Source of the DNA: Symbiodinium natans
Lineage: Eukaryota > Sar > Dinophyceae > Suessiales > Symbiodiniaceae
Reading direction: 5' to 3'
Length of the DNA: 12,500 nt
Assembly: GCA_905221605.1 (NCBI GenBank)
Contig: CAJNDS010002070.1
Coordinates: forward strand, 118,796 to 131,295
The notes under the pieces are model-generated. The model had not been told where the DNA came from, searched no databases, and saw only the letters and a list, made by a program, of their open reading frames with translations. Shown in pieces: positions 1-7,539 of the stretch. How positions within the stretch are numbered: position 1 is the first letter of the stretch; each line of letters opens with the position of its first letter. A program made the position numbers and the translations under genes.

Positions 1-80
1 GGGTTTGGGGTTTAGGGTTTGGGGTTTAGGGTTTAGGGTTCAGGGTTTAGGGTTTCGGGTTTAGGGTTTAGGGTTTAGGA
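1..80 (+). repeat. Telomere-type repeat tract (TTTAGGG)n, degenerate
   Basis: About eleven TTTAGGG-like units with variants such as GGGTTTGGGG, GGGTTCA and GGGTTTCGGG. The G-rich strand is the plus strand. This is the Arabidopsis-type telomere heptamer, used by plants and many algae including dinoflagellates. The tract is degenerate and followed by non-telomeric DNA, so it is an interstitial or subtelomeric tract rather than a clean chromosome end. Confidence 0.9.
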
Positions 81-188
81 GGTCAACGAGGTTGAGGAGG
101 TGAAACGTACCCTAAACCCTTGTGAGTTTGCGGGTCTAGGATTTTCATCGGCCACCGATAACGTGCTTTGCCATGCACTTGTCCCTCG

Positions 189-222
189 ACCCTAAACCCC
201 AAACCCTAAACCCTACTAAACC
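189..222 (-). repeat. Inverted telomere-type motifs (CCCTAAA)
   Basis: CCCTAAACCCC, AACCCTAAACCC and ACTAAACCCC follow one another here, with a single CCCTAAACCC near 109-118. These are in the opposite orientation to the tract at 1-80, giving a head-to-head arrangement across about 110 bases. Nothing gene-like is seen in the DNA between them (81-188). Confidence 0.75.
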
Positions 223-244
223 CCATTTTTTTGGTGTTGTTTAA

Positions 245-898
245 TTCCCAACAGCGCATACTGTTGAGTTTCAATCTCTAAAAAACGAGGCCTGGATCAA
301 ACTCTTTGCGGCCCGCCAAAACGGGAGGAAGACGGACAAATCCGGAAATGATGGAATATGAATATGAATGACCGAATTTTCAGAAATGATGGAATATGAA
401 GGACCGAAACATCCGGAAATGGTGGAATATAAAGACGGAATTATCCAGAAAAAGGGAACGTAAATGACGGAAGAATCCGGACATGGTGGAATATGAAGGC
501 GGAAATTCATGATGGGGTATGAAGGACGGGAACATCCGGAAATGGCGGAATATGAATTGAATGACGGAAATTTCCCAACAACACATACTGTCGAGTTTCG
601 GTCTCTAAAGAAAGGGATAGAAAGGGGGGCTTGGATCAACCTCTTTGCGGCCGGCCAAAATGGGAAGAAGAAGAGGAAGAAGAAGCAAACTTCCGGAAAT
701 GATGGAATACGAAGCGAATCGGGAAGAAGACGGACTACGTACCCCGGGAAAACCGTACGTGAAGGACGGAAACATCCAGAAATAATCGAATGTGAAGCGA
801 ATCGGGAAGAAGACGGGCAAATCTCGAAATGTCCGAACATGAAATAGCAACATCCGTAAACGCGGAAGCGGGAAGAAGATGAAAACCCAAACAAACAA
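245..898. repeat. Degenerate array with a 327-base-offset duplication
   Basis: Two copies of a complex unit start at the shared TTCCCAACA, at 245 and 572, an offset of 327 bases. Each copy begins with a stretch ending in CTCTTTGCGGCC and continues into a purine-rich minisatellite built on TCCGGAAATGATGGAATATG, visible near 343, 411, 475, 534, 691 and 775 with substitutions. The second copy has extra bases in its opening part, including an AGAAGAAGAGGAAGAAGAAG run. The offset is divisible by three, so several frames stay open on both strands, including a 239-codon minus-strand frame at 271-990. I treat these frames as by-products of the repeat rather than genes. Confidence 0.7.
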
Positions 899-929
899 GG
901 CGACAATTTCCAGGACTGATGGAACGCTA

Positions 930-1312
930 AGCTACCATGGTGGTCCAGGTCTCCGGCGCTTGGAAGTGTGCTTGGAAGTTCTCCAACCATCCCTATTGGG
1001 AGTTTTACCTACCGCCGTAGTGTGTGTAGCGTCTGGTCGTCTGGTAAATTAACAGAAGCGTACCTGCGTTGTGTCATGGCTCTTGGCAGTGCGCCTGCCG
1101 CCGTCTTGGGAGTTGTGGCTACCGTCAAACCTGCATCGAGACAGCCTGGTTCTTGGAAGTGTGTGTAGCGTCTGGTGGCCTGGCTCTGGGAAGTGTACCT
1201 ACCGCTGTGATTTCCGACGCCGTGACCGCTTGCTTCTTGGGAGTGTCTGTAGTGTCTGGTCACCTGGTACTTCGAAGTGTGCCTGCCAGGTCGGGGCACC
1301 TTATGTTGCCTG
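930..1312. repeat. GC-rich degenerate minisatellite, patch 1
   Basis: Repeated but diverged units contain TTGGAAGTGTG, CCTACCGCCGT, GTCTGGTCACCTGG and CTTGGGAGTG. Examples are near 960, 1017, 1080, 1150, 1190, 1235 and 1270. The spacing is irregular, about 30 to 60 bases. The same words recur at 8225-8640 and 9767-10050. The retrotransposon begins about six bases after this patch. The small open frames here overlap in all three forward frames and look like repeat by-products. Confidence 0.65.
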
Positions 1313-1317
1313 GTTGT

Positions 1318-1356
1318 TGACATTGTATGCACGATGCCGCCACCGCTCAAGACGGG
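1318..1356 (+). repeat. A1: left split direct repeat of the element
   Basis: TGACATTGTATGCACGATGC starts a 39-base stretch that matches 7427-7465 with one substitution (CACCGCTC here, CACCACTC in A2), a constant offset of 6109. The match stops abruptly after GACGGG. It marks the left end of the element, about 50 bases before the gag start codon. Confidence 0.9.
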
Positions 1357-1405
1357 GTGTAGGGTAGCAAATCGCCATGGACATTCAATGTTAACACCTT
1401 GCTGA

Positions 1406-2767
1406 ATGAGCAGTCGTACTCCAACTCCAAATTGGAAGGTTGCGAAGATCGCATACATCCGATTGGACGACTCTTTTCAGGAGCCCCTTTGGAGGCAAGC
1501 TGCAGTAGTGGCGATTGCGGACGATGAGCTAACTTTGGCTGTCAGAATCTCTTCTGAGGAGGCTGCCGAAGGAAGTGCCACTACCGTAAAGGTAGGGAAT
1601 CGACGATTCGTGCTTGTCCGGGGAGCGCCCGACCAACTTCGTGAGCGATGCCAAGAGCCACACGTGAGCTTAGAGGTCAAGCCTCAGGAGCTGTGCAAAG
1701 CAGCGCTGCAGCTTGTGGAGGCAGAAGCCGGCGTTGTGTACGTTACTGCGTCGGAGGACACAGAAGTTGCACCGCCACAGAAGGCCAAGAAATCTGCTGT
1801 GACAGCGGACAGCGAGAGCGACTCAGAGGAGAGCAGCGAGGATGGAGGCGTGGATCTGTCCAAGCTACTAGCCAAAGCCAGAAAGACTTGGCTAGACACT
1901 GGTTCAAGCTCAGACGCGGATGGCAACGCGCCAAGAGGTCGCAACAAGTCCATCAAGCAGCGCTTTCCGTTCCTGGAGAAAACGACTACCAAAGCTCCTT
2001 CGTCGTCCAGCCTCGATCCCACAGCTGCGTTGCAGATGCAGCTGCTCAAGGGGAAAAACCAAGATCCACTTCAGACGCTGGTTGCCCTGGAGCTGCTGAA
2101 GGCAACGCGTGCAAAGCCCAAGCATCGACGAGATCCGAGCACGTCTTCTTCTTCGTCCAGCCAAAGCAGAAATGGCACGAACGACCGGAGAAACAAAGCC
2201 CCGCAAGGCTTGGGAAAAGCTTTCGCAAACTACCGTCAGTCAAAAAAGCGGATGTTTCGCAATCCCAAGAAGCACATCAAGAAGTATGTTCGAGAAGTTC
2301 AAGAGCAGTTAGGCGCCGGACCAGACACACCTTTCCGCCTTACCGACTACTCCAAGAAGATCTGGTGGGGCAGACAGCGTACACTTCAACGCCTACACGT
2401 GCTTCTTTCCGAGGTGTTGACTCTGCAGCTGGAGAACAAGCACGAAGAAGCAACGCTGCAGGTAGTGTTGGGATTGAGGGCCATTCACCAGGCCGCGCTC
2501 GATGGAGGCAGCTGGGAGATCGCTTGGCTTTTGACACATGTCGAGGACCCGATTCAGCGCCGGCGCTTTGGCGGCGAAGAGTCCCAACTAGAGACCGTTG
2601 CAGCCTATTTGCGGTCCCAGCAAGAACTGGAGAAGAGGGCAAGGCAGGCGAGGCTGGGTGGTCGGACGGACCTCAACAGCGAGGACAACCCGAACCCGGA
2701 CCAAGCCGCCGACAAGGAGAAAGAGCGAAGGTTCCGAAAGGGGGCTGGCAAAGGCCAGGACAACTAG
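1406..2767 (+). CDS. Gag-like protein (ORF1) of the YR retrotransposon
   Basis: A 453-residue protein starting at the ATG at 1406, the first in this frame after A1. It resembles, from memory, the Gag-like first ORF of dinoflagellate retroelements; its likely role is forming the cytoplasmic RNA-protein particle. Residues 1-115 form a mixed, compact-looking region. Residues 135-148 are acidic and serine-rich (DSESDSEESSEDGG) and 246-253 form a serine run. A basic segment spans about 278-296. Residues 318-400 are the most family-like part, with KKIWWGRQRTLQRLHVLLSE, GLRAIHQAALDGGSWEIAWLL and EDPIQRRRFGGEE-type sequence. The C-terminus is basic and charged. No CCHC zinc knuckle is present, as is usual for DIRS-order Gag. 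The gene ends at TAG 2765-2767, 28 bases after the first base of a slippery heptamer leading into the Pol frame. Confidence 0.8.
   Translation: MSSRTPTPNWKVAKIAYIRLDDSFQEPLWRQAAVVAIADDELTLAVRISSEEAAEGSATTVKVGNRRFVLVRGAPDQLRERCQEPHVSLEVKPQELCKAALQLVEAEAGVVYVTASEDTEVAPPQKAKKSAVTADSESDSEESSEDGGVDLSKLLAKARKTWLDTGSSSDADGNAPRGRNKSIKQRFPFLEKTTTKAPSSSSLDPTAALQMQLLKGKNQDPLQTLVALELLKATRAKPKHRRDPSTSSSSSSQSRNGTNDRRNKAPQGLGKAFANYRQSKKRMFRNPKKHIKKYVREVQEQLGAGPDTPFRLTDYSKKIWWGRQRTLQRLHVLLSEVLTLQLENKHEEATLQVVLGLRAIHQAALDGGSWEIAWLLTHVEDPIQRRRFGGEESQLETVAAYLRSQQELEKRARQARLGGRTDLNSEDNPNPDQAADKEKERRFRKGAGKGQDN
2737..2758 (+). promoter_or_regulatory. Candidate -1 ribosomal frameshift site, gag to pol
   Basis: In the gag frame the codons read cgA AAG GGG, an X_XXY_YYZ heptamer (A_AAG_GGG) at 2737-2743, eight codons before the gag stop. 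A shift of -1 enters the frame that carries the Pol N-terminal segment, open to 3207. A small perfect hairpin follows (CTGGC 2745-2749, GCCAG 2754-2758), with a spacer of only one base, shorter than the usual 5-9. A second small hairpin (GGGCA 2771-2775, TGCCC 2779-2783) lies further on. The heptamer type and its position are seen; its use is inferred. Confidence 0.45.
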
Positions 2768-3207
2768 CAGGGGCATTTTGCCCAGATTTAATTAGATATG
2801 ATGCCGCTAACCTCCCATTAACCCTGAGTCTCTTGCAGAATAGTGCCGGGGCGTTTGGAAGGTTTTGGCGGGAATACCGATCCTGCCGTAACAGAATGGC
2901 TGCTGCCGTTCACGACAGGACGAGGGCACACTCGTCCTCCCAGTTTGAGGATTGCACGTTGTTTCCGTCGCTGCTGCCTGTGTGGAAGTTTTGCTCTGCC
3001 ACGGGCCCGAAAAAGCCCCGCAAGCGACGAGGCAAGATCCTAGCTGCGCAGTGGCTAGAGATGGCTTGGGCCATGTTCTCTTTTCTCGAATGTGGTTCCC
3101 CATCCTGTTCGTCCGCTGTTGAGCAAGCCATAAAGAAGCTTGAGCGCACTCCGTGGACGCAGATTCACGAGGATCATGCTAAGAATTTGGGTCTACAGCC
3201 GCCTTCC
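2740..3207 (+). CDS. Pol N-terminal segment, in -1 frame relative to gag
   Basis: This frame is open from inside gag through to TGA 3208-3210. After the gag stop it encodes protein-like sequence rather than noise: NSAGAFGRFWREYRSCRNR, then FPSLLPVWKFCSATGPKKPR, a basic KKPRKRRGK stretch, and QWLEMAWAMFSFLECG. From memory, this is the type of segment that precedes the reverse transcriptase in dinoflagellate elements. An ATG at 2896 could be a separate start if there is no frameshifting from gag. The sequence continues into the RT frame only after a +1 change between 3134 and 3207, most simply near 3193, where VYSRLP appears in the next frame. I cannot tell whether that break is a mutation, an assembly error or a second recoding event. 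Confidence 0.6.
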
Positions 3208-5176
3208 TGACTCCGGGTCGGCAAGTCGTGGTGTAGAGAGGCTTGAGCAGGTAATTAATGCCATTGCTGGCGCAAGTTACGATAGTCTCCCAACTCTCAA
3301 CGCAGAGGCTCTCGCAAAGCAAGCCCTAGAGGTTGATCCCAACCGTATGTCATTGCCAGAGCAAGCTGGGCCTCCTGACTTCCTCGCTGAATCTCAGACA
3401 CAGGAGTTTTTGACCATGCCGCAGTGGGTCCCAAAAGAAGGGCCCATACCTGAGCTCAAGGCCTGTCACAAAGTATCTCCGAAGAATGAACTGCAGGTGG
3501 TAAAGAAGCTGCTCGATTCGGGCATGGCCACGCTTATCCCAGCCAGCGATGCGGTTCACGACTCTGCCGGTAAAGTCGTGTCCGGGGGATTGTTTGCCGT
3601 CCCGCATAAGGCTGCCAGTGACAGAATCATCAATGATAGGCGTCCCTTTAACATTGGTGAAAATAGATTAGATTGGAGTAGGTTGCCCCACGGTAGTCTG
3701 CTAACGCAATTGGTCCTTCCCCCTGATCACAGCATACGTGCGTCGGGAGACGACTTGTCTAACTATTTTTACCTAATCAAACACTTGCCTGAATGGCTGC
3801 CCCGCAACACAGTCGGCAGGCCATGGGACGGCTCGCATTTTCAGGAGTATGGGTGCGTGCCCGGATTGCAATACATGGTGGCATTCAATGTTGTATGCAT
3901 GGGTGATACGAATGCTGTGGACATAGCGCAGCAAACCCACATAGGCATCTTGCGACAGGCCAGCTGCCTTAAGTCGCAACACCTCTTGGAGTATGGAAAA
4001 GTTGTTCCAGCTTCTCACACTCTTGAAGGCTTGTACATTGATGACCACCTTGTTTTGCAAATTTTGCCGTCACGCCGGCTTCACAAGGGCATGAGTTTCG
4101 AAGATGAGGCCATTGTAGCCAGATCCAGACAGCAGTACGCTGACCTGTCTCTGCCTGTTTCGGCCAAGAAGGCGTTCACGTACGAGCACGACTTCATAGC
4201 TTGGGGTACTCAAGTTAGTAGTAGGTCGGGTCGTGTTGGGTGTCCTTTGTCCAAACTTAAGCAAATTGAGGCCGCCATTTGTGAAGTAGTCAAGCTTCCG
4301 CATGTGACAAAACGTATTTTGCAACAAGTGGTAGGGTTGTGCGTACATCCGGCAATGCACAGACGTGAAGTCATGTGCCTGTTTGAATGCATCTTCAAGG
4401 TCATTGCTGAATCCCCAGAAGGAAAATTTTTCAAACTTCCCGTGCCTTGCAAAGAAGAGCTTCTCTCCATGGCTCTGATGTTTCCTGCCCTGCGTGGCAA
4501 CATCAAGTGGAGGATTAGTCCTCGCATTTCTGCGACAGATGCCAGTTCAGAAGGAGGGGGTAGGGCAGCCACTTTCACTACCAACGCAGTCGCCACGGCG
4601 TTGTATCGCCACGCAGTCCATAGAGGTGAACATGTCAGGCTAGATTGGGCTTCAGGCGGCCTGGCTCCCACTTCTGACATGAGGCAGGCAACAGAAGACC
4701 TTGAGGCCCTTATGCTGTCACATGCTTGGACAACCACGCAAGTCAAACGATTTCGCAGGCGCAGCCACATAAACCTGCAAGAGCTTGAGATGTTGCGGTC
4801 AGAGTTGAAGCACGCAGCAAACAGGTTCACTGAAGGTTTGCGTTTGGTCAACTTGTGTGATTCGAGAGTTTGTGTGGGGGCATGGGCGAAAGGCCGCTCA
4901 TCATCTAAGCACATCAACCGGGTACGTAAGCGTTGTCTGGGGTGGGCAATTGCAGGGCAAAAGTGTTTGTGCAACGTTTGGGTGGGCACGGCTGCTAATC
5001 CTAGTGATTACCCATCCAGGTTTAAGCCCATCCCTCCTCCAGGACCTTGGGCTCCGCATTTTCAAAAGGAGCTAGGTGTCCAAGTGACGGCTCAGCTGCA
5101 GCGCTGCTGGCCAGACAAGGCTATGCGGCACGCGGTTTTGACGGGAACTTCTCTGGTCGAAGCCGACGCCCTATAG
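3140..5176 (+). CDS. Reverse transcriptase and RNase H (Pol) of the YR retrotransposon
   Basis: The frame is open from 3134 (after TAA 3131-3133) to TAG 5174-5176; counted from 3140 it gives 678 residues. The true N-terminus probably lies upstream in another frame; the first ATG in this frame is 3176. Reverse transcriptase motifs in order are RIINDRRPFN (residues 162-171), the motif A aspartate in GDDLSNYFYL (203-212), GDTNAVDIAQ at the motif B position (255-264), and motif C GLYIDDH (297-303; YIDD codons start at 4034). RNase H follows with ATDASSEGG (D467), INLQELEML (E548 or E550), NLCDSR (D574) and NPSDYPSR (D623), so the expected acidic residues are all present. Only about 50 residues follow, with no methyltransferase or integrase domain. 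The enzyme would copy element RNA into DNA and remove the RNA strand. Confidence 0.9.
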   Translation: MSALRGRRFTRIMLRIWVYSRLPDSGSASRGVERLEQVINAIAGASYDSLPTLNAEALAKQALEVDPNRMSLPEQAGPPDFLAESQTQEFLTMPQWVPKEGPIPELKACHKVSPKNELQVVKKLLDSGMATLIPASDAVHDSAGKVVSGGLFAVPHKAASDRIINDRRPFNIGENRLDWSRLPHGSLLTQLVLPPDHSIRASGDDLSNYFYLIKHLPEWLPRNTVGRPWDGSHFQEYGCVPGLQYMVAFNVVCMGDTNAVDIAQQTHIGILRQASCLKSQHLLEYGKVVPASHTLEGLYIDDHLVLQILPSRRLHKGMSFEDEAIVARSRQQYADLSLPVSAKKAFTYEHDFIAWGTQVSSRSGRVGCPLSKLKQIEAAICEVVKLPHVTKRILQQVVGLCVHPAMHRREVMCLFECIFKVIAESPEGKFFKLPVPCKEELLSMALMFPALRGNIKWRISPRISATDASSEGGGRAATFTTNAVATALYRHAVHRGEHVRLDWASGGLAPTSDMRQATEDLEALMLSHAWTTTQVKRFRRRSHINLQELEMLRSELKHAANRFTEGLRLVNLCDSRVCVGAWAKGRSSSKHINRVRKRCLGWAIAGQKCLCNVWVGTAANPSDYPSRFKPIPPPGPWAPHFQKELGVQVTAQLQRCWPDKAMRHAVLTGTSLVEADAL

Positions 5177-5452
5177 TTTCTTGCCAAGATCACGGATTTA
5201 GCCTCGCTGCTGCTGAACATCAGACAAAGCGCTTGCGCGTGTTGTTGCACTTGTCCTAGTCCTTTTTCCTGCATATTAGCTGGGCAGCTTACTCGGTCGC
5301 GCAATGACTTGTTTTTAACATAAAGGCCTAATGCCAATCACTGGCCATATTCTTGGACAGTATCGGCTGCTTGTTTCGCGCGCAGTCTTGCAGTGTGTCT
5401 ATAGCGCGTCGGCTGTGGTTCCAATTCGTAGTTTTTTGCACTAGCAGTGGCA
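5177..5452 (+). other. Pol-YR intergenic stretch, no gene seen
   Basis: These 276 bases lie between the pol stop and the first ATG of the recombinase frame. Stops occur in every forward frame and I recognise no protein-like sequence. It may hold signals for expression of the recombinase, but no specific site can be named. Confidence 0.5.
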
Positions 5453-6562
5453 ATGGTCATCCCTTCCACCGCCTGGCGAGGTCTCGAGTTGAGGCTTGGA
5501 CGCTATTCCGCGGCTTACCGTCGCCAACTGCTCCAGGCTTCCGAGCACCTTGAAGCCTATCTGGCCCAGTGCCACCTCTCATTAAGTCACGCAGCTCGTC
5601 GACCCCGGCAGTTAGATGAAATTTTGTCTGCTTACGTCGTGGAGAACCATCGCACGGGTGGCCACAATGCTCTCAGGATGTGTAAGCACGCTGTTCTGGC
5701 TGTGCAGGTGTTGATACCCAGTGCTAAATCCCAATTGCCACAAACTTGGAGCATTTTGCGTTCTTGGGAGGAAAGTTACGAAGGACAAATGCGCATCCCA
5801 ATCCCGGTGTCCCTCATGCTCGCTATTGTAGCGTACGCGCGCTGTTGGAGGCTCGCTGGCGGGAGCTTCGCGCCGGCGATGGTGGGTGTTCAGTGTTCTG
5901 GTGGAGGTTGCGTTCTTCTGTTTGCTGCGACCTGGAGAGCTCTTCAAACTTCGCTGTAAGGATGTCACAGTGCCAGGAAGTTTGCTTACCTGCCAGGGTC
6001 ATATTGTGGTGCGGCTAGAAGCTCCCAAAAACAGGCTTTTTTTCGGGAAATCCAGTTTGTGTTGCTTCGTCACCCGGTAGCTTGCCAGTGGCTCGAATGG
6101 GCGTGCAGCGCACTCACCCCCAGGCAGCATATATGGCAGAATTCCGCGGCTGTGTTTCGCGCGATGTTTCGTGAAGCTTGTGGCGCGTTGCATCTGCACG
6201 CTTGCAAATTGACGCCTGCCTGTCTCAGAGCAGGGGGTGCCACTTGGAGGTTCACTGAAGGCGATTCAGTAGGTAGGCTTCGCTTCGCTGGTCGCTGGGC
6301 AAGCGAGCGGTCCCTCGAACATTATGTCCAGGAGGCAGTCGCTCATCAGGTGTTGTTGCGCTTGGGGTCCGGGGTTGAACAGCGCGTTGCATGTTTCTTG
6401 TCAGGTGCATTGTTTGCCTTACTCCCGCCGCAGCGGGTGCAGCGTAGGTGCCAGCGAACACTTCAGTTGCCAGAAGGGCTCGAAGCTTTGCTGTGGGATC
6501 CTAGTCCTAGCCAGCCCCACTCTGTAGTTCTTACGTATGCACGCCTGGCGAGCTCAATATGA
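5453..6562 (+). pseudogene. Tyrosine recombinase (YR), reading frame broken twice
   Basis: The coding sense passes through three segments: one frame from ATG 5453 to about 5835-5885, the next frame to about 6050, then the first frame again to the stop at 6562. The N-terminal part (YSAAYRRQLLQASEHLEAYL, ENHRTGGHNALRMCKHAVLA) suits the core-binding domain. The middle segment has the box I arginine in FFCLLRPGELFKLRCKDV (R codon at 5928). The last has the box II arginine in TPACLRAGGATWRF (R codon at 6227), GRWASERS, and the nucleophile in LEHYVQEA (Y codon at 6323). The active-site residues that I can place are therefore preserved. In the first frame alone, the only in-frame stop is TAA 5957-5959. 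The YR would integrate the circular DNA form. It is a decayed gene, or an intact one with base-count errors in the assembly. Confidence 0.8.
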
Positions 6563-7202
6563 TGCCTGTGTGGTCGAGGGGGGCCCTCTGCACAACCGTC
6601 GTTTCCGCGATCTTTCTCCGTCCACACTGCGACGGGTTGCAAAACGCTATCCACAAGATCACAAACTTCAGAAGTTTGCCAAGGTTTTTGTGGCCATGGA
6701 AACTCTTGCAGAGGCTGCTCCCGCTGGGGCGGTCTTGGAGCGCCCGGCGCCCTGTCAGATAGTGCCTCGTAACCCTTCCCCCGCAGAGCAACCGGTGGGT
6801 AATAGGCGGCTTCTGGTTTGGTTTAGGCGTTGCATGGGTTCCCTTTCGTTTCCACGCAGTCTCCCACGTGGCATCCTGCTGGGTTTGTGCATTCTGGTGC
6901 TTTGCCGCCCATCTTCTATGAGGCTCACGGCTAAGTTCCTGGGATTTGTTGCCAGACTCTGCGCTCGAAGAGCCCTGGAGCTTGTCACGTTGTTGTTGGA
7001 CCAAGTCATCGAAGAGTTTATGTACTCCGTTGATTCTGCAATTTTGCCTGAAAACCTGCAAGGCGCGTGCCCACGTTCGGATGGTCTCAATCCCCTGGTG
7101 CAAGCAGCTAACATCATGGTGTCAGCCGTTTCAGGCGCACTCATTGCTTTGTTTGCACGCTGGCTGGGCCAACCGCCAGCTGTTGTGCCGGCTGCGCCGT
7201 AG
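6537..7202 (+). CDS. Unrecognised fourth ORF of the element, membrane-protein-like
   Basis: A 221-residue ORF starting at ATG 6537, overlapping the last 26 bases of the recombinase ORF in the +1 frame and ending 24 bases before B1. I do not recognise it. Residues 1-60 are basic and hydrophilic with a likely helical stretch (LRRVAKRYPQDHKLQKFAKV). Residues 65-90 are proline-rich. Hydrophobic segments lie at about 110-123 (PRGILLGLCILVLC), 132-155 (KFLGFVARLCARRALELVTLLL) and 186-210 (LVQAANIMVSAVSGALIALFARWL), so two or three membrane helices are possible. Ngaro elements of some animals carry an extra ORF with a hydrolase domain; no such motif (GDS-type serine) is visible here. It could be a real accessory gene, a captured host fragment or chance open sequence. 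Confidence 0.45.
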   Translation: MHAWRAQYDACVVEGGPLHNRRFRDLSPSTLRRVAKRYPQDHKLQKFAKVFVAMETLAEAAPAGAVLERPAPCQIVPRNPSPAEQPVGNRRLLVWFRRCMGSLSFPRSLPRGILLGLCILVLCRPSSMRLTAKFLGFVARLCARRALELVTLLLDQVIEEFMYSVDSAILPENLQGACPRSDGLNPLVQAANIMVSAVSGALIALFARWLGQPPAVVPAAP

Positions 7203-7226
7203 CCTGCCACCGCCCCTCCGCCGCCA

Positions 7227-7427
7227 GCCACCTGGTACATCTGCAGTGCCAACAGTTCGCAAGCATGCTATGTGTGTCCCACTGCATTGCCATAGGCATG
7301 TTGTGCCACAGGCACGTTTGTGTCAGCACTTTCCGGATAAATCCAAGAGAAGCCCTCATTTGCACGAAAAAGAGTGCTTTGCAGATGCTGTCAGCATTAG
7401 CTGAAAGGGGGGTAGGCTGCAGTGCAT
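7227..7427 (+). repeat. B1: internal copy of the right split direct repeat
   Basis: A 201-base stretch from GCCACCTGGTACATC to GGCTGCAGTGCAT. It is identical by eye to 7540-7740 (offset 313). It abuts A2 directly, so the B1/A2 junction reproduces what joining the right end of the element (B2) to its left end (A1) would give. The repeat itself begins and ends near a short word, CTGCAGTGC (7241 and 7417). Confidence 0.92.
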
Positions 7428-7465
7428 GACATTGTATGCACGATGCCGCCACCACTCAAGACGGG
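7427..7465 (+). repeat. A2: internal copy of the left split direct repeat
   Basis: It matches A1 (1318-1356) over 39 bases with one substitution and shares its first T with the end of B1. It is followed by 74 bases (7466-7539), starting with a CCGCCGCCGCCCC stretch, that are found in neither A1 nor B1, before B2 starts. Confidence 0.9.
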
Positions 7466-7539
7466 CCGCCGCCGCCCCACCGCCTCAGCTTGTGAAATCA
7501 AAGAGCTGCCGCTGGCGCACTCAAGCGCACTCTGTCTGT

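Noticed and set aside
1648-2736. A long open frame overlapping gag in the -1 frame
   Set aside because: It is out of frame with the well-supported gag ORF and lacks protein-like features before the gag stop. Only its continuation after about 2740 is kept as the Pol N-terminal segment.
4210-4989. A 259-codon minus-strand frame opposite RT/RNase H
   Set aside because: It lies antisense to conserved RNase H motifs and has no protein features of its own.
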